64,000 nucleotides of DNA from Roseiflexus sp. RS-1 (lineage in GTDB: Bacteria > Chloroflexota > Chloroflexia > Chloroflexales > Roseiflexaceae), in assembly GCF_000016665.1 (NCBI RefSeq), contig NC_009523.1:62001-126000 (forward strand). The letters run 5' to 3'. Below are positions 42,234 to 50,704 of the stretch, piece by piece; position 1 is the first letter of the stretch, and the number at the start of each line of letters is the position of its first letter. Under the pieces are notes generated by a model, which saw only the letters and a program-made list of their open reading frames with translations, had not been told where the DNA came from and did not search any database. The position numbers and the translations under genes were made by a program.

Positions 42234-45200
42234 CTATTCCACCGAAACGCACTCCGGTCCGAGCGTATCGCGCAGCGCGCCGATCAATCCCTCATCGCAC
42301 GTGATCGTCCGACGCATGCGCAGCAGCACCCGACGATCGGCAGTGTCCAGTTGTATCACAACCTGATCCGAGCCGTCGCGTCCACGCAGCAGATCGTAGA
42401 TGTGCTGCATCAGGCGGATGTCTGAGTCGTGATCGCCGGTGCGACGAAAACGCAGGCGCATGGTACGTCCCTGCGCAGATCCGCCGTTGGTCTGCGGCGG
42501 ATGATGGTCGTGCCCGTTCCCGTTCGGCGCTGCAGATGGTCGTGGGCGGGATGTAGCATGCGGTTTGATGATCGAAATAGGGGTGGTTACCGGCGGCGCA
42601 GCCGGAGTTGGCGATGGGGATGTAGACCCCACCTCTGCAGAGGGAGACTCTGGCGGTGTCGCCGCTGCGGTTGCAGGAACGGATGGCGCGACAGGGCGCG
42701 CCGTTTCATCTGGCGCTGTCGCATATGGAACGATCTCCGGGGGAACAACGCCGTCATCCTCCTCCGCCAGTCCTTCGAGATCCATTTCAGGCGCATCTGG
42801 CGGCAGCGCAGCTGCTGACAGGTCGAGGTGCGCCGCCTGTTCGAGCACCAGTTGCACGACGCCATTACGCTCATCGACTTTTGCCTGCACAACGAGCAGC
42901 GCGTCCTGACGGAGCAGATCGCGGTATTTTTCGCAGGCTTTGGGAAAGGCGACGAGTTCGACAACATCTTCATGTTCGTCTTCGAGCGCCGCAACCAGCA
43001 TTGAGTCGCCCTTTTTTGTCGAAATTGCGCGAACGCGCGTCAGCATGCCAGCAAAGGTATGCACCTTGCCCATATATTCCTGCAACCCTTCCGGGTCGCG
43101 GAGCGCGGCAAGCGGCACGCGATTGTCGATGGCGGCATCCGCCAGCGCCACTTTACGCGGGTCGCTTGAAAAGACGACGCCAAGCAATTCTTTTTCCCAT
43201 GCCAGTTGCTCTTTCCGATCATCAGGGGTCTCGTTGATCGTCGGCAGCGGGATCGCACTGATCGAGGCGTCCGTATCGGCGACGATATTGCCGAACATGT
43301 CAATCTGTCCAGTTTCACGGTTCTTCTGAGCGCGTGCGCCCGCCTCCAGCGCCGTGTCGAGGATCGCCAGCTTCTGCCGGCGCGTGCCGGGGAGCGGGTC
43401 GAGCGCACCGGCTTTGATCAGGCTTTCGAGCACCCGTTTGTTCAAGGCGTGACGGTCCACCCGTTCGCACAGATCGTCCAGCGAGCGGAACGGACCGTTC
43501 GCGTCGCGCTCGCGCAGGATCGCCTCGATCGGTCCGGCGCCCACATTCTTGATCGCTGCCAGCCCGAACAGGATGCCGCGCCGGATCTGACCATCGGACG
43601 GATCGCGAAATTCGCGGATGGTGAAATCGAGTGCGCTGGCATTAATGTCGGGACCGAGCACCGGAACGCCGCGCTGACGGCATTCATTGACCGCCTTGGC
43701 AATATCTTCCGTCACACCGCCGGCGCCCTTCAACACCGCCGCCATGTACTCGACCGGATAGTTCACCTTGAGCCAGGCGGTCTGATAACTGAGCAGACCG
43801 TAGAGAGTCGAGTGCGGTCGATTGAACGAGTACCCGGCGAACGGCAGGATCAGGTCCCACAACTGATCCGCCTGCTCCTGGGTCAATCCTTTGCGGAGAC
43901 ACCCCTGTTTGAACTTCACCTCGTTCTCCGCCATCAACTTTTTGTCTTTTTTGCTGATGGCTTTGATGACGATGTACGCCTGACCGAGGGTATAGTCGGC
44001 GACCTCCTGGAGCAGGCGCATGATCTGTTCCTGGTAGACGATCACGCCATAGGTGTCTTCGAGGATCGGTTTCAGGATGGGATGGAGGTACTTAATATCC
44101 TGCGGGTTATTCTTATTATGAATATAGACCGGGATCTGCTCGAGCGGACCGGGGCGATAGAGGGCGACCATCGCGTACAGGTCTTCGACGCGGGTCGGCT
44201 TGAGTTGCATCAGATAGCGTGTCATGCCCGGACTTTCGAGCTGGAACACGTTCGTTGTTTCACCGCGGCTGAGCGCCTCGAACACCTTCGGGTCATCAAG
44301 CGGAATATCGGCGAGTTCCATTTTTCTGCCGGTCGTCTGCGCGATATACTCCAGCGCCTCGGCGACGACCGAGAGATTGGTCAATCCGAGCACGTCCATC
44401 TTCAGCAGACCCATCTTCTGCAACGTTGGACCCTCGAACGCCGCCATGAGCGCGTTCTCGTCCTTTGTGGTGCGTTGCAGCGGCACAATGTCTTCGAGCG
44501 GCGTGCGACTGACGACCACACCGCAGGCATGCGTGCCGACGCTTTTCATGCGCCCTTCGACTTTCTGCGCCCAATCGATCAGCCGCGCCAGGTCCGGGTT
44601 CGTCGTGTAGATCTGTTTCAACTCCGGCACCCGTTCAAGCGCCTGCGCAATCGTGGTTCCGACCGGCAGCGCCGGGATGAGTCTGGCAACGCGATCCACC
44701 TCATTCAACGGAATCTCCAGGACGCGCCCGATGTCGCGCAGGGCGGCTTTGGCGCCGAGCGTACCGTAGGTGATGATCTGCGCCGTGTTCTCGCGCCCAT
44801 ACTTCGCCGCGATGTACTCCAGCACCTCGTGGCGGCGGCTATCGGCGAAATCGATGTCGATATCCGGCATCTCCAGGCGTTCCGGGCTGAGGAAGCGCTC
44901 AAAGAGGAGTTTGTTCTTCACCGGATCGACATCGGTAATGCCCAGGCAGTAGAGGATCAACGATGCGCCCGCCGACCCGCGCGGCAGGCAGGGAATGCCA
45001 CGCGCCCGCGCAAACTTGACGTAGTCCCAGACAATCAGCATATAGTCGGGGAAGCCGGTTTGGTTAATCACATCGAGCTCATACGCCAGGCGTTTGACGT
45101 ACTCTTCCGGCGGATGACCATTGAAGCGGCGCATCAATCCTTCCTCGCACACCAGGCGAAGATAGGAGGCGGCATCGTGTCCTTCGGGGATATCAATCGT

Positions 45201-46073
45201 CGGCAGCTGGACGCGCCCGAACTCCAGGGTCAGGTTGCAGCGCTCGGCAATGCGGCGTGTATTTTCGAGCGGCGTCGTACCGTATTTCTTAAACCGGCGC
45301 CACATCTCTTCGCCCGACATGATGTGGTAGGTGGCGTCCATCTGATAGTTCTTCGCACACAACTCCTTGAGGGTCATGTTGTAGCCGAGCGCCAGGATCA
45401 TCTTGTGGGCTTCGAGGTCTTCCGGACGGACAAAGTGCGTGTCGTTGGTGACCACCAGCGGAATCCCCAGTTCCTTCCCGATACGCACCAGTTCATCGTT
45501 GATCTCTTCAAGCTCCGGCGTGTTCTCGTGCAGTTGCAGTTCGAGGAAATAGTTGTCGGGTCCAAGCAGGTCGCGGTACCAGGCGGCGATTTCACGCGCC
45601 TGATCCTTTTGCTTTTCGGTCAGTCGCTGGATGACTTCGCCAGCGATGCATGCGGATGTGACGATCAAGCCGTCGTGATACTGCTCCAGCAGTTCCCGGT
45701 CAATGCGCGGTCGGGCAAAGACTCCCTTCCCCATGCCATCGAGGTGGGCGCGCGTCGTCAGGCGCACCAGGTTGCGGTAGCCGACCTCGTCCTTCGCCAG
45801 CAGGAGCAGATGGTAGTAGTTCTTCGCGCCACGGCTCGTTGCATCGCGGCGCGATCCGGGCGCCATGTACGCTTCCAGCCCGATGATCGGCTTGATGCCC
45901 GCTTTTTTTGCGCTGGCATAGAACTCCATGACGCCATACATCACGCCATGGTCGGTCAGGGCGATGCTGTCCATCCCCAATTCGACGGCGCGCGCAGCGA
46001 TGGCGCTTGTGGCAGCGTAGCCATCGAGCAGACTGTATTCGGAGTGAACATGCAGATGGACAAAATCGTTCAT
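42234..46073 (-). CDS. dnaE: DNA polymerase III alpha subunit
   Basis: A 1279-residue DnaE-type replicative polymerase. PHP domain at the N-terminus (HLHVHSEYSLLDG, LTDHGVMYGV, NDTHF near 214); palm with the catalytic acids in EMPDIDIDFAD near 410-420 and a later Asp in KMDVLGLTNLSVV; thumb and fingers (YQEQIMRLLQEVADY); tandem HhH and OB fold (TFAGMLTRVRAISTKKGDSM). Between the OB fold and the last about 80 residues lies a Pro/Ala/Thr-rich linker (about 1135-1200) not usual in Escherichia coli DnaE. The ATG at 46073 gives MNDFVHLHVHSEYS; no intein is present. Confidence 0.96.
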   Translation of the reverse strand: MNDFVHLHVHSEYSLLDGYAATSAIAARAVELGMDSIALTDHGVMYGVMEFYASAKKAGIKPIIGLEAYMAPGSRRDATSRGAKNYYHLLLLAKDEVGYRNLVRLTTRAHLDGMGKGVFARPRIDRELLEQYHDGLIVTSACIAGEVIQRLTEKQKDQAREIAAWYRDLLGPDNYFLELQLHENTPELEEINDELVRIGKELGIPLVVTNDTHFVRPEDLEAHKMILALGYNMTLKELCAKNYQMDATYHIMSGEEMWRRFKKYGTTPLENTRRIAERCNLTLEFGRVQLPTIDIPEGHDAASYLRLVCEEGLMRRFNGHPPEEYVKRLAYELDVINQTGFPDYMLIVWDYVKFARARGIPCLPRGSAGASLILYCLGITDVDPVKNKLLFERFLSPERLEMPDIDIDFADSRRHEVLEYIAAKYGRENTAQIITYGTLGAKAALRDIGRVLEIPLNEVDRVARLIPALPVGTTIAQALERVPELKQIYTTNPDLARLIDWAQKVEGRMKSVGTHACGVVVSRTPLEDIVPLQRTTKDENALMAAFEGPTLQKMGLLKMDVLGLTNLSVVAEALEYIAQTTGRKMELADIPLDDPKVFEALSRGETTNVFQLESPGMTRYLMQLKPTRVEDLYAMVALYRPGPLEQIPVYIHNKNNPQDIKYLHPILKPILEDTYGVIVYQEQIMRLLQEVADYTLGQAYIVIKAISKKDKKLMAENEVKFKQGCLRKGLTQEQADQLWDLILPFAGYSFNRPHSTLYGLLSYQTAWLKVNYPVEYMAAVLKGAGGVTEDIAKAVNECRQRGVPVLGPDINASALDFTIREFRDPSDGQIRRGILFGLAAIKNVGAGPIEAILRERDANGPFRSLDDLCERVDRHALNKRVLESLIKAGALDPLPGTRRQKLAILDTALEAGARAQKNRETGQIDMFGNIVADTDASISAIPLPTINETPDDRKEQLAWEKELLGVVFSSDPRKVALADAAIDNRVPLAALRDPEGLQEYMGKVHTFAGMLTRVRAISTKKGDSMLVAALEDEHEDVVELVAFPKACEKYRDLLRQDALLVVQAKVDERNGVVQLVLEQAAHLDLSAAALPPDAPEMDLEGLAEEDDGVVPPEIVPYATAPDETARPVAPSVPATAAATPPESPSAEVGSTSPSPTPAAPPVTTPISIIKPHATSRPRPSAAPNGNGHDHHPPQTNGGSAQGRTMRLRFRRTGDHDSDIRLMQHIYDLLRGRDGSDQVVIQLDTADRRVLLRMRRTITCDEGLIGALRDTLGPECVSVE

Positions 46074-46125
46074 AGGAGTGCTCCGCAAAGCCTGGCGATA
46101 TACAGATTGAAATGCTTTACACCTG

Positions 46126-46138
46126 GAATTGACAATTC
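46126..46138. promoter_or_regulatory. Palindrome upstream of dnaE
   Basis: GAATTG-A-CAATTC is a perfect 13-base palindrome 53 bases before the dnaE ATG, a possible operator. No protein can be assigned. Confidence 0.35.
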
Positions 46139-46298
46139 AATCAAATAATACCCTGCAAAGCAGCATATGCCGATCCCGTTTCGGGCAGGTGTCAGTCAGA
46201 GCGCATCAGAATGCGGCGGCTCAACATAACAACAAATGCACAGCCGGTATTGTCGGCGTCAACAGTGCAAGTATAGCACACCCATGCGAGATCGGTGA

Positions 46299-46339
46299 AG
46301 TGGATAACCTGTGGATGTGTAAGAGATTATTGTGGATAG
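46299..46339. promoter_or_regulatory. Cluster of DnaA-box-like sites
   Basis: Three same-orientation sites resemble TGTGGATAA (the complement of TTATCCACA): AGTGGATAA (46299-46307, 8/9), TGTGGATGT (46310-46318, 7/9) and TGTGGATAG (46331-46339, 8/9). They lie between the divergent dnaE and STAS-protein genes, in a 388-base gap with no other gene. Confidence 0.5.
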
Positions 46340-46461
46340 TATCAGGATGCCATGGACGCAGAGAGGTGGTTTCATGATTGCGAAACAGTTGCTTTTTTGC
46401 GATACTTAACAAAATAGTGCTATCCGCCCCGCGTCCCTCCTCAACCGAAAGGAAGCGTGGT

Positions 46462-47415
46462 ATGTCTATCACTATCACCCAGCGACAGAGTTTCATCGCC
46501 ATCTGCGCCCTGATCGGCGCGAGCGCGCTGATCTATGGCGCACTATCGGCGTTTGCTGGCGAATGGTCACGGGTTGTCGTCAGTCTGATCAGTTTGCTGA
46601 TCACAGTGCTTCTGCTGGCGGCGTATCTGCGCGGTTGGGAGCAGGCGCGGCACGTGCTGGTGATTGTGTTCGTTTTGCTCATCGTTGTTGGCTCGGTCGA
46701 TGTTGAAACAGTGTACCGACCCAATCTCCTTGTTCCGCCAGCGCTGGCGCTGGTACTGCTCTCCCCGCCCTGGGTGATTGGGGTTGCTATCGCTGGCGTT
46801 CTTCTGATGGGGATGCGCACGGGATGGAGCGGACCGTATCTCGACGTGCTCAATCTTATCGTCTACACGGTTGTGGTCGGTCTGATGCTGCTGGCGCGCG
46901 CCATTCTGAGCACAACCGCGCGGCAGGCGGAAGAAGCGCGGCGGCAGGCGGAAGAAGCCCGGATGCGGGCAGAGACGCTGGTGGAATCGCTGGCGGAAGC
47001 CAATGCTGCGCAGCAGACCCAACTTGAAGAACAGCGTCGCCTGCTCGCACTGGTCGCCACGCTCGAAACACCCGCCATCGCGCTTGCCGATGGCGTCCTG
47101 TTCGCGCCGATCGTCGGGCATGTGGACAGTCGGCGCGCGTCGGCGCTGATGCAACGCCTGCTCGAAGCGGCGCACAGCGAGCGTGTACACCACATCATCA
47201 TCGATATTTCGGGGGTGACAACCGTCGATTCGATGGTTGCGAAAGCGATCGTCGATACAGCGCAGGCGCTGAAACTGCTCGGATGCGACGTGACGTTGAG
47301 CGGTATTTCGTCGAAAGTGGCGCTCACTCTGACGCAGCAGGGCATTGCGATCAGCGATGTTGCAACCGTTCGCAGCCCACAGGAGGCGTTGCAACGGATA
47401 AGCGCCGGGGGTTGA
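46462..47415 (+). CDS. Membrane-anchored STAS-domain protein (RsbR-like)
   Basis: A 317-residue protein: about five transmembrane helices (residues 9-150), a coiled coil rich in Ala, Glu and Arg (about 155-195, ARRQAEEARMRAETLVESL), and a C-terminal STAS domain (about 200-310, IVGHVDSRRASALMQRLLEA, VHHIIIDISGVTTVDSMVA). RsbR-type STAS proteins sense signals and control sigma-B-type partner switching; the coiled coil would pass a membrane signal. No kinase or phosphatase partner is adjacent. AAAGGA lies 9 bases before the ATG. Confidence 0.85.
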   Translation: MSITITQRQSFIAICALIGASALIYGALSAFAGEWSRVVVSLISLLITVLLLAAYLRGWEQARHVLVIVFVLLIVVGSVDVETVYRPNLLVPPALALVLLSPPWVIGVAIAGVLLMGMRTGWSGPYLDVLNLIVYTVVVGLMLLARAILSTTARQAEEARRQAEEARMRAETLVESLAEANAAQQTQLEEQRRLLALVATLETPAIALADGVLFAPIVGHVDSRRASALMQRLLEAAHSERVHHIIIDISGVTTVDSMVAKAIVDTAQALKLLGCDVTLSGISSKVALTLTQQGIAISDVATVRSPQEALQRISAGG

Positions 47416-47431
47416 GCGTGGAAACGAAGGT

Positions 47432-49246
47432 TTACTTCCGCTTCCACGCCGATACATTCCACGTCACAGGGGCAAGGGCGTCGGGCGAAAGCCCCTCGAC
47501 GCCGGGGTTTGCCGCGACGATGCTCAACCGCTGAAAGAGGGGCAGCGCTGGCAGTTCCTGTGTCCAGAGTTGCTGCTGACGCAGATATGCTTCTGCGCGC
47601 TCGACCGGATCAAGGGTTGTATCGGCGGTTCGCACGGCGCGATCGGCATCGCGGAAGCACCAACCGGCGAAGTTTTCGCCGCGATACCCGTTGCTCTCAG
47701 AGGGAACCGCAGCGCAACTCCAGAGTTGCAATCCGCCCGGCTCTGCTCCGGCAATCCATCCAAAGAGCGCCAGATCGAACTGTCGCAGGTAGAGAGGACC
47801 GTCGGCATCGAACATCTCTTCGGATGGGGCTTCGTTGATCTCGATTTCGATACCGAGGGCGTGCATATCCTGCTGGAATCGCCGGGCAATCTCGCTGCGC
47901 ACTGCACTCCCCTGGGTGGTCAGCAATTGCAGCGTCAGTGCGACCCCCTCGGCGGTGGCACGGATGCCATCGCCGTCAGGATCGGCATATCCTGCCTCTT
48001 CAAGCAACTGTCGCGCCTGATCGGGATCGTAGGGGTAGCGGGTCAAGTGGTCAGGCGGAGCGGCGAGTTGATCCCCCGGCAGCACCCAACTGTCCAGCAC
48101 CGGTGTCCGCCCGCCGAACAGCGCATCGGCGATTGCCTGCCGGTTCGTACCGTATGCGATAGCGCGCCGCACACGAATATCCTGAAGGATTGGAACATCC
48201 AGGTTGAACACAATATGCTCCCAGATAGGGTTGGGAACGGTCATTACCTGCAAGGTTTGTTCGCTGGCATCGCTGGCGAAACGATCCAGCATTGCCGGCG
48301 GAATGCGATCGGCAAATCCCAGGTCAAGATTGCCGTTGAGCAGATTGGCGCGCAACAGTTCAAGATCGGCAAAAGCGCGGATCACCAGGCGTGACGCGGA
48401 AGGCGCCGGACCGAAATAATACGGATTGCGCTCGAAGCGCAGTTCGGTGGAAGTTCGCTCGACAAGTGCATAAGGACCGTATCCGACTGGACGTTGCGCG
48501 AACTCACTCTCGCGCACCCGCACTGGATCAACGCCCCGAAGCAGATGGCGCGGCAGAGGAGTCCAGTAACTCATGAAATACGCTGGACCAACGTAATCCG
48601 GGCGCAGAACGGCGCGCGTCGTATGGTCATCGACCTTCTCGTATGCAACTGTCCGCGCCAGCAACTCGGCGGCGGCATCGCCCGGCGGCGCCGCTTTCGC
48701 CAGTTCGTAGGCGAACACCGAATCATCAGCGGTGACGGGTGTGCCGTCAGACCAGCGTAATTGCGGGTTCCAGCGAAAGGTGATGACCAGTTGATCAACC
48801 TGGGTAACAACATCGGTCGCTGTCGTGGTTATCGCGCCGGTCGCATCCAGATACACATCGACCTTGCGCAGTTCGGCATCACCATTGTCGAGGGTCGGAA
48901 TACGCTCGAGGACACCGGTCACGGTGTACCCGTAGTTGTAGGTCAGGATCGGCGCCGGAAACAGCAGTTCGGTAATCGGCGCCGTTGCGCGCTGGGTCGC
49001 TGCCGATTGGGGATACGGGTAGATGTCCGGCGGAAGATCGACCATCCCGATCATCCATGTGTCGCTACGCGCCGCCATGCGTTCAGCGATGACCGCGCTG
49101 GTGGGGATCGGACCGATCGGCGCTCGTGTTGGTGCGATGGTCGGGGTCGGAACACCGCCTTCAATTGTGCAACCTGCCAGGGCGATGCCTGCAACGGCAA
49201 GCAGCACGATCAACCATGCGGCGCTTCTGAGTCGTTGTCGGATCAT
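47432..49246 (-). CDS. ABC transporter substrate-binding lipoprotein (family 5)
   Basis: A 604-residue lipoprotein: signal peptide with lipobox LAGC near residues 23-26, then an SBP_bac_5 (oligopeptide/nickel-type) fold with LVITFRWNPQLRWSDGTPVTADDSVFAYE split over the first lobe, WEHIVFNLDVPILQDIRVRRAI and YDPDQARQLLEEAGYADPDGDG. No permease or ATPase genes adjoin it, so the cognate transporter lies elsewhere. The ATG at 49246 is the only start that puts the signal peptide at the N-terminus. Confidence 0.9.
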   Translation of the reverse strand: MIRQRLRSAAWLIVLLAVAGIALAGCTIEGGVPTPTIAPTRAPIGPIPTSAVIAERMAARSDTWMIGMVDLPPDIYPYPQSAATQRATAPITELLFPAPILTYNYGYTVTGVLERIPTLDNGDAELRKVDVYLDATGAITTTATDVVTQVDQLVITFRWNPQLRWSDGTPVTADDSVFAYELAKAAPPGDAAAELLARTVAYEKVDDHTTRAVLRPDYVGPAYFMSYWTPLPRHLLRGVDPVRVRESEFAQRPVGYGPYALVERTSTELRFERNPYYFGPAPSASRLVIRAFADLELLRANLLNGNLDLGFADRIPPAMLDRFASDASEQTLQVMTVPNPIWEHIVFNLDVPILQDIRVRRAIAYGTNRQAIADALFGGRTPVLDSWVLPGDQLAAPPDHLTRYPYDPDQARQLLEEAGYADPDGDGIRATAEGVALTLQLLTTQGSAVRSEIARRFQQDMHALGIEIEINEAPSEEMFDADGPLYLRQFDLALFGWIAGAEPGGLQLWSCAAVPSESNGYRGENFAGWCFRDADRAVRTADTTLDPVERAEAYLRQQQLWTQELPALPLFQRLSIVAANPGVEGLSPDALAPVTWNVSAWKRK

Positions 49247-49316
49247 ACGCCCTGGGAGTGTACCAGGGTCGCGCCAATTTGTCCAATGCTGGCATACCAA
49301 TAAGGTTGTGCGCCAT

Positions 49317-49324
49317 GCTATAAT
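49317..49324 (+). promoter_or_regulatory. Extended -10 promoter of the M20 peptidase gene
   Basis: A perfect TATAAT at 49319-49324 with TG one base upstream (TGC-TATAAT); I see no good -35. The GTG start is 34 bases further on. Confidence 0.6.
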
Positions 49325-49357
49325 CGGTTACAGTTTCGTCATCGACGGAGCGCTTCT

Positions 49358-50704
49358 GTGACAGAACCAGCCGTTATCTCAACCGATCAACTTATCTGCG
49401 ACCTGGAGCAACTCATTGGCATGGCGGGCAGCACCGGTCAAACCGATGAGTTGCGCACGGTCGCTGCGCGCATTGCAGCAATGATGCGCAATCGCGGCTT
49501 GAAAGTCGACGTGCGCCCAACGCCTGGCGCACCGATCGTGATCGGCTGGCGCGGCGGACGTCAACCGTTCACCCTTTTGCTCTACCATCACTACGACACC
49601 CCTTCGCCAGGTCCATGGCGCGCCTGGTTGCACGATCCATTCCAGCTTGCTGAACGGGACGGGATGGTTTACGGGCGCGGCGTGGCGGATGGAAAAGGAC
49701 CGCTGGCAGCGCATCTTAACGCAATTGCTGCATTGATCGATGCGGAAGGCGAGTTGCCATGCGGCGTCGTTGTGGTGGCTGAAGGCGACTATCTGACCGG
49801 GAGTCCTTACCTTGGTCCGTTGCTTGCCGACCGCCGTGCACTGTTCAGGGCTGATGCATGCCTGGCGAGCGGGGGGGATCGCGATGCCAGCGGACTGCCG
49901 CTCTGCTACAGTGGTGTGAAAGGGTTGGTGCAGATCATGCTGCGGTCGCAGGAGGCGCAAACGGCGTTGCCCGCCGGTATGGCAGCCAGTGTGCCCAATC
50001 CGCTCTGGCGACTGATCTGGACGCTCAATCAGATCAAGACCGATCAGGAGGAGATTCTGATCGGCGGGTTCTACGATACCATCGAAGGTCCGACTACCGA
50101 GGAGAATCGCATCCTGCGCACTGTGCTGGCGGACGAGGCGGGACGTCGCAGCGCCTGGCAGGTCGATCAGTTTCTCTTCGGCTTGACAGGTGCGCCGCTG
50201 GTGCGTTCGGAAGTGACCCTGCCAACGTGCAATATCAATATGCTGCACACCGAGCCGGTCAGCGACCCGCCGGTGATCCCGCGCAGTGCGGTTGCGCGGT
50301 TGGACTTTCAACTGGTGCCGCGCCAGCGCCCGCAGGCGGTTGTCGATGCGCTTCAGGCGCACCTTGCCGCCAAAGGGTTGACCGACATCCTGGTTGAGCG
50401 TCTGCCGGGCGGATACCCGCCCGCCCAATCGCCTATCGACGATCCCTTCGTGCGCCTGGTGAGCGATGTCGGCAGATATATCCACGGTCAACCGCTCACC
50501 ATCCTGCCACGCGGTCCGTTTACCATGCCCCTGTTCTACTTCGCCGAGGCGTTCGGTATTCCTGTCGCCTCGATTAGCGTTGCGCGCCCGTCGAGCGCAA
50601 TCTTCGGCGCGAACGAATGTATCCCCCTCCCCGACCTGGTGCGTCACGGGCAGCATTTGATCGAGGTGCTCTACGCCTGCGCCACCACAACTGTCAGTAC
50701 ATGA
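49358..50704 (+). CDS. M20-family peptidase/deacylase with altered active site
   Basis: A 448-residue M20 protein. First zinc ligands: LLLYHHYDTPSP (His and Asp near 75-82) and YGRGVADGKGP (bridging Asp near 109). A dimerisation domain follows (about 190-320), and the C-terminal half returns to the catalytic fold, ending VRHGQHLIEVLY. The loop that normally reads EGEEEIGS, holding the catalytic base and a zinc ligand, reads AEGDYLTGSPYL here, so the Glu-Glu pair is missing. The GTG start at 49358 follows an extended -10. The stop overlaps the ATG of the next gene (ATGA). Confidence 0.85.
   Translation: MTEPAVISTDQLICDLEQLIGMAGSTGQTDELRTVAARIAAMMRNRGLKVDVRPTPGAPIVIGWRGGRQPFTLLLYHHYDTPSPGPWRAWLHDPFQLAERDGMVYGRGVADGKGPLAAHLNAIAALIDAEGELPCGVVVVAEGDYLTGSPYLGPLLADRRALFRADACLASGGDRDASGLPLCYSGVKGLVQIMLRSQEAQTALPAGMAASVPNPLWRLIWTLNQIKTDQEEILIGGFYDTIEGPTTEENRILRTVLADEAGRRSAWQVDQFLFGLTGAPLVRSEVTLPTCNINMLHTEPVSDPPVIPRSAVARLDFQLVPRQRPQAVVDALQAHLAAKGLTDILVERLPGGYPPAQSPIDDPFVRLVSDVGRYIHGQPLTILPRGPFTMPLFYFAEAFGIPVASISVARPSSAIFGANECIPLPDLVRHGQHLIEVLYACATTTVST

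Noticed and set aside
43206-46148. A 980-codon open frame on the plus strand opposite dnaE
   Set aside because: It mirrors dnaE codon bias; the antisense protein has no domain, while the minus strand encodes an intact DnaE.
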